From an uncultured Aquimarina sp. (GTDB lineage: Bacteria; Bacteroidota; Bacteroidia; Flavobacteriales; Flavobacteriaceae): a stretch of 64,000 nucleotides of DNA. Both the position numbers and the translations under genes were made by a program. Location: the NCBI GenBank assembly GCA_947493035.1, contig CANLOW010000006.1, forward strand, positions 62,001 through 126,000, in the 5' to 3' direction. Shown piece by piece: positions 1 to 8,826 of the stretch (its first letter is position 1; the number at the start of each line of letters is the position of its first letter). A model generated the notes under the pieces. It made no database searches. It saw only the letters and a list, made by a program, of their open reading frames with translations, and was not told the origin of the DNA.

Positions 1-386
1 GTATTCATCAATTTATTGCAAATGGGTTAACGCCGGTTTTTTGTGCAATAACTCATGATGAAAAAGGGCAATTATTCAATACCAATGCCGATACCATTGC
101 TTCACAAATTGCCATTGCAATGAGTAGTTACTACGATGTGTCTTTATATTATTGTTTTGAATTAAAGGGAGTACTTACCGATATCAATGACAAAGATTCT
201 GTTATAGAACATATCAATAGTGATAAATACGCAGCACTCAAAGAGCAAGGGATTATTGCTGATGGAATGTTGCCTAAAATGGAAAATTGTTTTGATGCTT
301 TACAAAAGAATGTAGCTGAGGTACATATTGCAAATTCTGACTTTGTCAATGCCCCAACTACTTTACACACTACATTAACCTTATAG
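1..386 (+). CDS. argB: acetylglutamate kinase, C-terminal part (cut by window edge)
   Basis: The frame enters open from the left edge (first full codon at 3), so only about the last 128 residues are present. They match the C-terminal half of the amino acid kinase ArgB, which phosphorylates N-acetylglutamate (in many Bacteroidota probably N-succinylglutamate) in arginine synthesis in the cytoplasm. Seen: ITHDEKG followed by NTNADTIAS, typical of the nucleotide and metal site, and a late ADGMLPKMENC segment shared by the family. The stop is one base before the next start, so it is very probably co-translated with the M20 deacetylase downstream. Which acyl group is used cannot be told from this fragment. 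Confidence 0.85.
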   Translation, partial: IHQFIANGLTPVFCAITHDEKGQLFNTNADTIASQIAIAMSSYYDVSLYYCFELKGVLTDINDKDSVIEHINSDKYAALKEQGIIADGMLPKMENCFDALQKNVAEVHIANSDFVNAPTTLHTTLTL

Positions 387-387
387 G

Positions 388-1455
388 ATGATAGAAGTCT
401 TAACAAGTGAAGCTATAGATTTACTAAAACAGCTAATCGTTACTCAGTCTTTTTCGAAAGAAGAAGAAAATACAGCTGCGATTTTAGAAGAATGGTTTCA
501 TGAAAAAGGAATTCCGTTTCAGCGTGAAGGGAATAACATTTGGGCAAAGAATAAGTATTTCAATAATGCTAAACCAACGGTTTTGCTTAATTCTCATCAT
601 GATACAGTAAGGCCTAATAAAAATTATACACGAGACCCATTTGCCGCTACTGTGGAAGATGGAAAATTATTTGGTTTAGGTAGTAATGATGCAGGAGGTT
701 GTTTAGTTTCGTTAATGGCCGCATTTGCTTTTTTTTATGAAAAAGAAGATTTAGCATATAACTTAATTGTTGCACCAACTGCACAAGAAGAGAATTCAGG
801 TTTAGATGGAGTTAAAAGTATTTTACATCATTTTGAAAATGTAGAGTTTGCTTTAGTAGGAGAACCTACTCTACTAGATCTAGCAATTGCTGAAAAAGGA
901 TTAATGGTATTGGATATTACTATTAAGGGTACAGCAGGTCATGCTGCTCATCGATATGATGATCAGCCGATATTTAATGCTTTACCAGTATTAAATTGGT
1001 TCAAGGACTTTCAGTTTCCTATAATATCCGAGCAATTGGGTAAAGTAAAGATGACTGTTTCTCAGATTAATGCAGGTACACAACATAATGTAGTTCCGGG
1101 TGAGTTAAAGTTAGTGGTCGATTGTCGTGTAACCGATGCTTATTCCAATAGAGAAGTTTATGATATTATTTGTAAGCATGTTGCCTCAGAAAAAGTGATA
1201 GTAGAAGCAAGGTCATTTAGATTAAATAGCTCTTCTATTTCGTCAGAGCATCCTATTGTAAAGGCAGGAGAATCGATGGGTAAAAAGACCTATGGTTCGC
1301 CAACTCTTTCTGATCAAGCAAATATGAGTTTCCCTTCTTTAAAAATGGGGCCGGGAGATAGTACGCGTTCTCATTCTGCAGATGAATTTATTTTTATTGC
1401 TGAAATTGAAGAAGGAATTAAAACCTATATAGAACTTTTAAATAAAATTTTATAA
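388..1455 (+). CDS. argE: M20 metallohydrolase, acetylornithine (or succinylornithine) deacetylase-like
   Basis: A 355-residue cytoplasmic zinc hydrolase of the M20 family. Seen: HHDTVRP (first metal histidine and aspartate), GSNDAGG (bridging aspartate), AQEENSG (catalytic glutamate pair), VGEPT and a C-terminal RSHSADEF histidine. The middle part, about residues 175-285, is the lid or dimerisation domain with its GTAGHAAH motif. Directly behind argB with a one-base gap, it most likely removes the acyl group from N-acyl-ornithine in arginine synthesis. M20 enzymes are hard to tell apart by sequence, so the substrate rests on context. argH, often next in related clusters, is not here; menA follows. 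Confidence 0.82.
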   Translation: MIEVLTSEAIDLLKQLIVTQSFSKEEENTAAILEEWFHEKGIPFQREGNNIWAKNKYFNNAKPTVLLNSHHDTVRPNKNYTRDPFAATVEDGKLFGLGSNDAGGCLVSLMAAFAFFYEKEDLAYNLIVAPTAQEENSGLDGVKSILHHFENVEFALVGEPTLLDLAIAEKGLMVLDITIKGTAGHAAHRYDDQPIFNALPVLNWFKDFQFPIISEQLGKVKMTVSQINAGTQHNVVPGELKLVVDCRVTDAYSNREVYDIICKHVASEKVIVEARSFRLNSSSISSEHPIVKAGESMGKKTYGSPTLSDQANMSFPSLKMGPGDSTRSHSADEFIFIAEIEEGIKTYIELLNKIL

Positions 1456-1493
1456 TTGCTAAAGGATAATGCCTAAAGCATATAGTATCAGAT

Positions 1494-2393
1494 ATGATAA
1501 AACCTTGGCTTCAAGCAGCTAGATTAAGAACATTGCCTTTATCTATTACAGGAATATTAGTTGGAAGTGCTGTAGCAGCTTTTCAACAACAATTTAATAT
1601 TTGGGTGTTTATTGGGTGTTTGTTTACGACAGTTGGATTGCAAGTGCTATCTAATTTTGCAAATGATTATGGAGATGGAGTTAAAGGTACAGATAACAAA
1701 GATCGAGTAGGTCCGGTAAGGGCTATTCAGTCAGGAGCGATTAGTCCTAGCCAAATGAAAAATGGGATGTGGATTACTGGTATATTGACTTTTTTAATAG
1801 CGTTAGGAACGATTTATACTGCTTTTGGAAGTGAACAATTTGGTTTAGCACTACTTTTTGTTTTGTTAGGGGTTGCTTCTATTGTAGCTGCTATAAAATA
1901 TACGGTCGGAAAATCAGCTTATGGCTATAGTGGTTTCGGAGATATTTTTGTGTTTTTGTTTTTTGGATTACTGAGTGTAATAGGGAGTTGTTTTTTGTAT
2001 ACAAAATCTATCTACATGCCTTTATGGTTACCAGCAGTCAGTGTAGGCCTATTAAGTACTGCAGTATTGAATTTGAACAATATGCGAGATCATATAAATG
2101 ATAAAGCATCAAATAAGAATACTTTAGTCGTTAAATGGGGAATTGAAAAAGCAAAAAAATACCATAAAACCTTGGTTGTGGTAGCGATGATCAGTATGGT
2201 TGCTTTTACAATTTTGAATGATGCCCAAATAGGACATTGGATTTACCTTCCTACATTTAAACCCTTAATAAAACATCTGAAATTTGTTAGAGAGAATAAG
2301 GAAGAAAAAGCCTTTGATCCAGAATTGAAAAAAGTGGCCTTAAGTACTTTTTTTATGGCATTATTGTTCGGTGTTGGTTTAGTTTTTTGGTAG
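1494..2393 (+). CDS. menA: 1,4-dihydroxy-2-naphthoate polyprenyltransferase
   Basis: A 299-residue integral membrane protein of the UbiA superfamily with about eight hydrophobic segments. It attaches the polyprenyl tail to dihydroxynaphthoate to make demethylmenaquinone. Seen: the first aspartate-rich motif NDYGDGVKGTD near residue 57, followed by RVGPVRAIQSG, which is characteristic of MenA, and a second motif in RDHINDKASNKNT near residue 199. Flavobacteria respire with menaquinone, and menC lies a little downstream on the same strand. It starts 38 bases after the argE-like stop, so it may be read with the arginine genes. Confidence 0.95.
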   Translation: MIKPWLQAARLRTLPLSITGILVGSAVAAFQQQFNIWVFIGCLFTTVGLQVLSNFANDYGDGVKGTDNKDRVGPVRAIQSGAISPSQMKNGMWITGILTFLIALGTIYTAFGSEQFGLALLFVLLGVASIVAAIKYTVGKSAYGYSGFGDIFVFLFFGLLSVIGSCFLYTKSIYMPLWLPAVSVGLLSTAVLNLNNMRDHINDKASNKNTLVVKWGIEKAKKYHKTLVVVAMISMVAFTILNDAQIGHWIYLPTFKPLIKHLKFVRENKEEKAFDPELKKVALSTFFMALLFGVGLVFW

Positions 2394-2520
2394 TAAACAT
2401 AAAGAATGTCATGTATTAAGATGAGTATTTATTTAAATAGACTTTTCATTCTGGTGTTAAAAGTAAAATTGCAGAAAAAATAGTTCTATGAAGTGCATTT
2501 ATTTAGAATTGACTTTTTTT

Positions 2521-2590
2521 GATACTTGATACTTGATACTTGATACTTGATACTTGATACTTAGTACTTAATACTTAGTACTTAATACTA
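2521..2590. repeat. heptanucleotide tandem array in the menC leader
   Basis: Ten 7-base units in a row: six exact GATACTT copies, then AGTACTT, AATACTT, AGTACTT and AATACTA. The array ends 16 bases before the preferred menC ATG, so it lies in the menA-menC spacer and probably in the menC leader. A closely related array (GATACCT, six copies) lies at 43691-43732. The decay towards the menC side looks like an old array with a fresh, homogenised core. Confidence 0.95.
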
Positions 2591-2606
2591 TTTAGTGAAG
2601 AAAAAA

Positions 2607-3644
2607 ATGAAAGCAACATACCACAAACATATATTAGAATTTAAACGACCTAGTGGTACTTCTCGTGGTGTATTGAAAACCAAAGAAACATGGTTTTTAA
2701 TTATAGAAGATGAAGAGAAAAAAGGAATCGGAGAGTGTGGTATTTTACGAAGTTTAAGTATCGATGATGTACCTGAATATGAAGAAACGTTACAATGGGT
2801 ATGCGCTAATATATCTTTAGGGAAAGAAGCGTTGTATGATCAGTTGAAAAGTTTCCCTAGTATTCAATTTGGAGTAGAGCAAGCTTTCTTATCACTAATG
2901 TCTGAAAATCCATACATATTATTCCCTTCTGCTTTTACACAGGGTCGAGCACCTATACCAATTAATGGATTGGTCTGGATGGGGGAAAAGCAATACATGA
3001 AGACACAAATTTCCGATTTGTTAGAAAGAGGTTTCGATTGTATAAAGTTAAAGATAGGGGCTATTGATTTTCAAGATGAATTGGATTTGCTTTGTTATAT
3101 GAGAAGTCAATTTTCTCCAGAATTGGTTGAGATTCGTGTAGATGCGAATGGAGCTTTTTTACCTGCGGAAGCTTTAGAAAAGTTAAAAAGACTTTCTGAA
3201 TATGATTTGCATAGTATAGAGCAGCCAATAAAGCAGGGGCAATACGAAGTAATGTCTGAGTTATGTCGATTAACTCCGTTGGATATTGCTTTAGATGAAG
3301 AATTAATAGGAGTGTTTGATCTGGATTTAAAAAAACAGTTATTGACACAAATACAACCTCAGTATATTATATTAAAGCCTAGTTTAATTGGAGGTTTTAA
3401 AGGAAGTCAAGAATGGGTTGATCTAGCAGAAAGTAATAAGATTGGTTGGTGGATAACAAGTGCCCTAGAAAGTAATATAGGCTTAAATGCAATTAGTCAA
3501 TTTACGTACACTTTAACAAATCCTTTCCCTCAAGGTTTAGGTACAGGTAGTTTATATACCAATAACTTTCAAAGTCCATTATTCGTAGAAAAAGGAATGA
3601 TCGGATATAGCGCAGAAGGAAATTGGGAATTACCTTATTTATAA
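2607..3644 (+). CDS. menC: o-succinylbenzoate synthase
   Basis: Enolase-superfamily dehydratase of 345 residues that makes o-succinylbenzoate from SHCHC in menaquinone synthesis. Seen: KLKIG (the catalytic KxK), IRVDANG and SIEQPI (metal aspartate and glutamate), LDEEL (third metal ligand) and ILKPSLIGG (the second catalytic lysine). The frame is open from a GTG at 2595, but the ATG at 2607 gives the usual flavobacterial N-terminus MKATYHKHILEF and is preferred. It follows menA after a 213-base spacer holding the heptamer array. Confidence 0.92.
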   Translation: MKATYHKHILEFKRPSGTSRGVLKTKETWFLIIEDEEKKGIGECGILRSLSIDDVPEYEETLQWVCANISLGKEALYDQLKSFPSIQFGVEQAFLSLMSENPYILFPSAFTQGRAPIPINGLVWMGEKQYMKTQISDLLERGFDCIKLKIGAIDFQDELDLLCYMRSQFSPELVEIRVDANGAFLPAEALEKLKRLSEYDLHSIEQPIKQGQYEVMSELCRLTPLDIALDEELIGVFDLDLKKQLLTQIQPQYIILKPSLIGGFKGSQEWVDLAESNKIGWWITSALESNIGLNAISQFTYTLTNPFPQGLGTGSLYTNNFQSPLFVEKGMIGYSAEGNWELPYL

Positions 3645-3652
3645 GAAAATTT

Positions 3653-3802
3653 ATGAGAAACTTATTTCGTGTAATAAAGAATATTATACTCAAGCGTCCG
3701 ATGGAGGAGGAGATGATTGTAATAGAATTAAAGTTTGTTGATGTTGTGGCTTTATTAGCGCTAGTTTGTTTATTTGTAAGAATCGTGTTTTGGATTTTCT
3801 AG
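3653..3802 (+). CDS. small membrane protein, 49 residues, unknown
   Basis: A short frame starting eight bases after the menC stop. It begins MRNLFRVIKN, has a basic and then acidic stretch (KRPMEEEM), and ends in one hydrophobic helix of about 20 residues rich in valine, leucine and phenylalanine, ending at WIF. The tight spacing and the basic-then-hydrophobic layout make it plausible as a single-pass membrane peptide co-transcribed with menC. I do not recognise a family. It could also be a chance frame, because AT-rich DNA often encodes hydrophobic stretches. Confidence 0.45.
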   Translation: MRNLFRVIKNIILKRPMEEEMIVIELKFVDVVALLALVCLFVRIVFWIF

Positions 3803-3872
3803 AAGTTAAATCTCATTTAGATATAAAGGTGTTAATTTTAAAACTCAGAATTAAATCATGATATCAAAAAAA

Positions 3873-3904
3873 GAGCTTTTCCAGTTTTTATACTGAAAAA
3901 GCTC
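3873..3904 (-). terminator. terminator of the minus-strand sugar operon
   Basis: GAGCTTTT(C)CAGT pairs with ACTG(A)AAAAGCTC around a short loop. Read on the minus strand the hairpin is followed by seven T, so it ends transcripts coming from the epimerase gene at 4028. On the plus strand there is no T tract. Confidence 0.7.
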
Positions 3905-4027
3905 ACAACACACTACATTAATCTAATTACCCCCCAATTTAATACGATTTTACTGGCTCTGTCAATAAGTGTAATATTTAAGTCTTGACTTTAAACTATT
4001 ATTACTTATTATGAGGTTTCATATTGT

Positions 4028-5080
4028 TTATAACCCTAATATTTTACGTAATTGATTTTTATCTATATCATTTCCAGAAAAGTCATCGAAAGATTTTTGG
4101 GTAACTTCAATAATGTTTTTTTCGATAAAAGGAGCACCTTCAATAAGTCCTTGTTCTAAAGATTTAATACAACATTCCCATTCTAAAACAGCCCAGCCAT
4201 CATATCCATATTGGCTTAACTTGCTAAAAATACTTTTAAAATCAATTTGTCCATCTCCAAGCGAGCGAAATCTTCCGGGTCTATCAATCCAATCTTGATA
4301 CCCACCATAAATTCCTGATTTACCACAAGTATTAAACTCAGCGTCTTTAACATGGAACATTTTAATGTACTCATGGTAAAAATCAATGTATTGTAAATAG
4401 TCTAATTGTTGCAAAACAAAATGACTTGGGTCGTATAGCATTTTCACACTACTATGATTATTAGTTTCTTTTAGAAATCTTTCAAAAGTGACCCCGTCAT
4501 GAAGATCTTCTCCAGGATGAATTTCGTAACAAAGTTCTACTCCATTTTCTTGGCAATGGTCTAGAATTGGAAGCCAACGTTTTGCAAGTTCTTTAAAACC
4601 TTCTTGAACTAAACCTTTAGGTCGTTGAGGCCATGGATATATAGTGTGGAACATTAATGATCCTGAAAATGTAGCCAAAGGACTAATTCCCATATTTTTA
4701 CTTGCCGTGGCAGCAAGTTTTAATTGTTCTACAGCCCAATCAGTTCTGGCGTCATAGTTTCCCTGAATATTTTTAGGGGCAAATCCGTCAAACATGATAT
4801 CGTATGCAGGATGAACAGCAACTAATTGACCTTGTAGGTGAGTAGATAATTCAGATATTTCTAAACCAAATTCGTTGGCAGTTCCTTTTAATTCATCACA
4901 ATAATCTTTGCTGTTTCCGGCTTTTTTTAGGTCGATAATTCTAGTATCCCAAGTAGGTAGCTGTATCGATTTATAGCCTAGTTCAGCAACTTTTTGACAA
5001 ATGCTCTTCAAGTTGTTATATGGAGCTTCGTCACCTAAGACCTGTGCTAAAAATATTCCTGGTCCTTTTATTTTATTCAT
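4028..5080 (-). CDS. sugar phosphate isomerase/epimerase family protein (AP endonuclease 2-like TIM barrel)
   Basis: A 350-residue cytoplasmic protein with the xylose-isomerase-like TIM-barrel pattern. Metal-site residues are visible in CYEIHPGEDLHDG (glutamate and histidine), MLYDPSHF (aspartate and histidine), FHVKDAEF (histidine and aspartate) and AVLEWECC near the end (glutamate). It is the last gene of a three-gene minus-strand operon behind an MFS transporter and a Gfo/Idh/MocA oxidoreductase. In that setting such proteins isomerise or epimerise oxidised (keto) sugars, or act on inositol. The exact substrate cannot be read from the sequence. Confidence 0.85.
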   Translation of the reverse strand: MNKIKGPGIFLAQVLGDEAPYNNLKSICQKVAELGYKSIQLPTWDTRIIDLKKAGNSKDYCDELKGTANEFGLEISELSTHLQGQLVAVHPAYDIMFDGFAPKNIQGNYDARTDWAVEQLKLAATASKNMGISPLATFSGSLMFHTIYPWPQRPKGLVQEGFKELAKRWLPILDHCQENGVELCYEIHPGEDLHDGVTFERFLKETNNHSSVKMLYDPSHFVLQQLDYLQYIDFYHEYIKMFHVKDAEFNTCGKSGIYGGYQDWIDRPGRFRSLGDGQIDFKSIFSKLSQYGYDGWAVLEWECCIKSLEQGLIEGAPFIEKNIIEVTQKSFDDFSGNDIDKNQLRKILGL

Positions 5081-5158
5081 TAGTAAGAATTATTTTCTCT
5101 TGTAATTGGCTAAGTTGAAAAAAAATGAATTAGAAACCAATTAATAGTCAGTGGTTAG

Positions 5159-6322
5159 TTATTCCTCAATAGTTATCCATGTATTTCCGTTTTCGGAAGA
5201 ATTGACTACGGCATCTATTAAAATCATACCGTGTAACCCATCATCTACAGATGGAAAATCAAAAAGAGGGTCAATGTTTTTATTGTTTTTGACTGCTGTT
5301 ATAGCATAAGCAAAATTTCTATAGATGTTAGCAAATGCTTCTAGGTACCCTTCAGGATGTCCACTTGGGGTTCGTAGATGTGCTAACGCTTCGGGTAGTA
5401 GATAGGAATTATCTCCTCCAGCTCTATAGATTTGATTAGGTTTGTCTAGCCATTTTACTAATAAACTATTATTGTCTTTATGTGACCATTCTAGACTTCC
5501 TTTTTTTCCATAAACTCTAATCTTTAAATCATTTTCTTCTCCAGCAGAAACTTGAGAAGCATTTAGAATACCAGGTATTCCACCTTCAAATTCTAACAAA
5601 ACAGTAGCATCATCATCTAATAAGCGCCCATCAACAACTTTGCTTAGTCGCGATAAAACTTTTTTAATCTTAAGACCACTAACGTACTCAGTAAGATTTG
5701 CAGCGTGTGTGCCGATATCTCCATAGCTACCGCTTTTTCCACTTCTTTTAGGGTCAGTACGCCAAGAAGCTTGTTTTTGACTTTGATCTTCAATTTTTTC
5801 GGTAAGCCATCCTTGTGGGTATTCTACAGTAACTTTGGTTATAGATCCAATTGTATTATTTCGAATCATCCCTTTGGCTTGTTTTACCATAGGGTAACCA
5901 CTGTATGTGTATGTTAGAGCAAATGGTAACTTGGTTTGTTCGACAAGTACTTTTAGTTTCTTAGCTTCTTCTGTAGTGAAAGAAATGGGTTTGTCTATGA
6001 TAACAGGAAACCCAGTTTCTAGTGCTTTTTTTGCAGGTTCAAAATGTAAATGATTTGGTGTGACAATTGACACAAAATCCATTCGTTGTTCTTCTGGTAG
6101 AGTAGCTTCTTTATCTATCATTTCTTGAAAAGTAGCATAGCACCTATCAGATGGTATATAAAGCTCTTTTCCCGTCTCAATACATTTTTCATAATTACTA
6201 CTAAAAGCACCACATACTAATTCAATTTGTCCATCGAGATTAGCAGCCATTCTATGAATAGCACCAATAAAAGCACCTTGGCCTCCTCCGACCATTCCCA
6301 TTCTTAATTTTCTTCTTTCCAT
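5159..6322 (-). CDS. Gfo/Idh/MocA family NAD(P)-dependent oxidoreductase
   Basis: A 387-residue two-domain dehydrogenase. The N-terminal Rossmann fold shows GMVGGGQGAFIGAIHR near residue 9; the catalytic-domain signature FPVIIDKPISFT near residue 110 holds the family lysine, and SYGDIGTHAANL supplies the conserved aspartate and histidine further on. These enzymes oxidise a sugar or inositol hydroxyl, often at C3 of a pyranose. No Tat or lipoprotein signal is visible, so it is cytoplasmic. It sits between the MFS transporter (13 bases upstream) and the epimerase (78 bases downstream), which supports uptake, oxidation and isomerisation in one operon. Confidence 0.88.
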   Translation of the reverse strand: MERRKLRMGMVGGGQGAFIGAIHRMAANLDGQIELVCGAFSSNYEKCIETGKELYIPSDRCYATFQEMIDKEATLPEEQRMDFVSIVTPNHLHFEPAKKALETGFPVIIDKPISFTTEEAKKLKVLVEQTKLPFALTYTYSGYPMVKQAKGMIRNNTIGSITKVTVEYPQGWLTEKIEDQSQKQASWRTDPKRSGKSGSYGDIGTHAANLTEYVSGLKIKKVLSRLSKVVDGRLLDDDATVLLEFEGGIPGILNASQVSAGEENDLKIRVYGKKGSLEWSHKDNNSLLVKWLDKPNQIYRAGGDNSYLLPEALAHLRTPSGHPEGYLEAFANIYRNFAYAITAVKNNKNIDPLFDFPSVDDGLHGMILIDAVVNSSENGNTWITIEE

Positions 6323-6335
6323 TTATCTTTCGATG

Positions 6336-7496
6336 CTAAGCTTTTTTCTTGTTTAAAGCTAAATTAAGTAAACCAAAAGCAATAATTAAAATTGCTGGTA
6401 AAATAGACATTAATCTTAAAGTTTCAGAGCCACTAGTATTAGTATCCATATAGCTTCCCATAATAGGTAATACAAGTGATACAGACAACATTCCAGCTCC
6501 TCCCATAAGAGATAAGCCTAAAGCACCACTTTGTGGTATTTTTTCAGCAACGAAACTTAACATAGTTGGCCAAAAGTAACATATACCAATCGCAAATATA
6601 GCAGCAGAAGCAAATATCATAACCCCGGATGTGTAGCTCATTAATAACAATCCTGTAAAAGAAAATATAGCTGATAAGAATAGCATTAGCGAAATGTTAA
6701 TGCGATGTACAATTTCTCCCGCGAAAAAACGTCCAATTACCATTAAACCATTAATGAAAGCCAAAATTAGTAAAGGAGGAATGCCAGATTCTTCTAATAG
6801 AGAAGAAATACGCTGTCCTGTACCAAGTTCAGTTGCTGCGGTTAAAAACATACAAGCAATCATAAATATAAAAAGTGGAGAAAGACAAGCCTTTATCATG
6901 TCTCGATTGCTAACCTTTAATTTTACACGCTCTGTTGTAGGGAATTCTTTGCCAAAAATCATAGTAGCATATGTGAAAAGAGGGATCAACAACAAGCCTA
7001 CTAAAAACATCCAGTGTAGGTTAAAGATGTCGATTACTAAATAACCTAAAATACTTCCGATTACAATACCTCCGGGAAACCATACATGAAAGCGATTTAG
7101 CATTTTAGTTTTGTTTTTAGGAAATAAAGAGGCGACTAAAGGGTTGCAGGCAGCTTCTACCATTCCATTTCCTATTCCTATGAATAGTGTACCGGCAAAT
7201 AGTGTCCAAAAATCTCTAGCAGCTATAGTAATTACAATTCCTAGAAGATGTCCCAGAACAGCAATGTTTAATATTTTTTTCATTCCAAAATAATCCACTA
7301 AAGGACCTCCAATTACCATTGCAAGTGTAAAACCCCAAAAGGCAGGGCCAAAAGCGAAACCGATTTGTTCATTCGTAAGTTGGTAATCAGTCAAAAATAC
7401 TTCCTCTATTTTTGCTCTTATTGCGAAAGTCATGGCTGTTGTTACTAAGGCAAAGCAACTTGCGGTAAATAATTTTTGAGTTGATTTATCTGACAT
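6336..7496 (-). CDS. MFS transporter, probably for a sugar
   Basis: A 386-residue integral membrane protein with about twelve hydrophobic segments and the short loops typical of the major facilitator superfamily. GPLVDYFGMKK after the second segment matches the conserved cytoplasmic loop 2-3 motif (G-x-L-x-D-x-x-G-x-K/R). It is the first gene of the operon and is divergent from an AraC regulator across a 119-base spacer. It most likely imports the substrate of the oxidoreductase and epimerase behind it. Substrate identity is inference from the neighbours only. Confidence 0.85.
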   Translation of the reverse strand: MSDKSTQKLFTASCFALVTTAMTFAIRAKIEEVFLTDYQLTNEQIGFAFGPAFWGFTLAMVIGGPLVDYFGMKKILNIAVLGHLLGIVITIAARDFWTLFAGTLFIGIGNGMVEAACNPLVASLFPKNKTKMLNRFHVWFPGGIVIGSILGYLVIDIFNLHWMFLVGLLLIPLFTYATMIFGKEFPTTERVKLKVSNRDMIKACLSPLFIFMIACMFLTAATELGTGQRISSLLEESGIPPLLILAFINGLMVIGRFFAGEIVHRINISLMLFLSAIFSFTGLLLMSYTSGVMIFASAAIFAIGICYFWPTMLSFVAEKIPQSGALGLSLMGGAGMLSVSLVLPIMGSYMDTNTSGSETLRLMSILPAILIIAFGLLNLALNKKKA

Positions 7497-7589
7497 GAAA
7501 TAATTTATAGGTGTTTAGTTAAGTGTAAAGATAGGCTTTACTATTAAATTTTAAATGCTTAATAAGTCCATCGAAATTATATTTTTTTG

Positions 7590-7597
7590 TAAATTTG
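7590..7597 (+). promoter_or_regulatory. -7 element of the AraC-type regulator gene
   Basis: TAAATTTG fits the Bacteroidota -7 consensus TAnnTTTG. A start of transcription about seven bases downstream would fall near 7604, after the upstream TTG codon at 7595 but before the ATG at 7616, which supports the ATG. No clear -33 TTG is present. Confidence 0.45.
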
Positions 7598-7615
7598 AAT
7601 GTTCAATATTTTACA

Positions 7616-8647
7616 ATGAATAAATTTAAACATGTCATAGCCCCTTTTGAGGGAGAAAACGGATCAGTTTTTCATGCGGATACTTGTATGCCTTTGGTAA
7701 ATGCCCATCAAAGATCTATGGTAGAGTTTAAGGCATTAGCCAGACATACTTATCCAGGAGAGAGATTAACGAAGGATACAAAGGGGTTGAATACTATAGG
7801 GTATTGGGATGCTAGTTTCGAACAAGATTGGGGGTTAGATTGGCATAGAAATGAAGGTGTTGAATTTCATTTTTTAGAATCAGGTTCTATGCCTTATGCT
7901 GTTGAAAATAATGAAACAGTATTAACACCTGGAGATTTTACAATCACTAGACCATGGCAACAGCATAAAGTAGGAAACCCGAGCATAGGGGTGGGTAAAT
8001 TTTATTGGGTTATTCTTGATGTAGAGGTTAGAAGACCACACCAAAGGTGGGTGTGGCCAGACTGGATCGTATTATCAGATACTGATTTGGAAAGATTGAC
8101 GCTTTCTATACGTCAAAATGAACAGCCTGTTTGGAAGTCAACTCCTGAGATTAAAGATTGTTTTAAAAAGATTAATGCTTTATTGAATGACGATTCAGGT
8201 GAGCCGTCTTCGAAATTAAGAATATATATAAATGAGTTATTGATCTTAATTTTAGAAATGTTCGATAGAGGAAAGCTAGTGCTTAATGAATCATTGACCG
8301 ATAGTTTGAGATCTGCTCGATTGTTTTTAGAAGAGTTGGGTGAAGATCCTTCTAGGAAATGGACTATTGAAGAAATGGCAAGCTCTTCGGGTTTAGGGAC
8401 AACCAGGTTTACACATCATTGTAAGCAATTGACAAATCTTACTCCAATGCAAGTCTTAACTAAGAAAAGATTAAGTATGGCTTGTAAGATGCTTGTAGAT
8501 CAACCTGAATTAAGTGCTTCAGAAGTAGCATACAATTGTGGTTTTTCGACCAGTCAATACTTTACTACGGTATTTAAAAAACATATGAAAACCACACCTC
8601 AAAAATATCGTTTACGAGAAGAAGAGAGTGTAAAACCTTCTTTTTAG
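7616..8647 (+). CDS. AraC family transcriptional regulator, sugar operon
   Basis: A 343-residue regulator. The first part, to about residue 170, is a cupin-like sensor domain (NEGVEFHFLESGSM and TPGDFTITRPWQQHKVG). The last 100 residues hold two helix-turn-helix motifs of the AraC/XylS type: WTIEEMASSSGLG, then SASEVAYNCGFSTSQYFTTVFKK followed by TTPQKYR. The frame is open from a TTG at 7595, but the ATG at 7616 lies better relative to the promoter. It is divergent from the MFS/Gfo-Idh/epimerase operon and is the obvious candidate to switch that operon on in response to a carbohydrate. Confidence 0.9.
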   Translation: MNKFKHVIAPFEGENGSVFHADTCMPLVNAHQRSMVEFKALARHTYPGERLTKDTKGLNTIGYWDASFEQDWGLDWHRNEGVEFHFLESGSMPYAVENNETVLTPGDFTITRPWQQHKVGNPSIGVGKFYWVILDVEVRRPHQRWVWPDWIVLSDTDLERLTLSIRQNEQPVWKSTPEIKDCFKKINALLNDDSGEPSSKLRIYINELLILILEMFDRGKLVLNESLTDSLRSARLFLEELGEDPSRKWTIEEMASSSGLGTTRFTHHCKQLTNLTPMQVLTKKRLSMACKMLVDQPELSASEVAYNCGFSTSQYFTTVFKKHMKTTPQKYRLREEESVKPSF

Positions 8648-8691
8648 AAATAATAATTTTGAATATCCGTAATCACTAATAATAAGAATTA

Positions 8692-8773
8692 CGTCACCCT
8701 GAACTCGTTTCAGGATCTCTTTAAGGATATAAAAATCAGCAGGGTGAGATTCCTTGTCAAGCAAGGAATGACA
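8692..8773. repeat. dispersed palindromic (REP-like) element, copy 1
   Basis: A compact set of nested inverted repeats. CACCCTG (8695) pairs with CAGGGTG (8740), CCTGA pairs with TCAGG inside it, and ATTCCTTG pairs with CAAGGAAT at 8749-8769. It begins CGTCA and ends TGACAAAA, as does the element at 63463. It lies between the AraC and ThuA genes and has no coding frame. Such elements are familiar intergenic repeats in Flavobacteriia. Confidence 0.75.
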
Positions 8774-8826
8774 AAACTTTATATAAAATTACTAATTGCG
8801 TATATACATTTAATAATTTAAAATAA

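Noticed and set aside
149..406. Minus-strand open frame over argB
   Set aside because: It lies opposite the argB end, has no recognisable motif and is explained by codon bias of the real gene.
2521..2590. CRISPR array or integron-like repeat
   Set aside because: The units are only 7 bases with no spacers and no cas genes anywhere in the window.
7595..7615. TTG start for the AraC regulator gene
   Set aside because: It would overlap the -7 element; the ATG at 7616 fits the promoter and family start.
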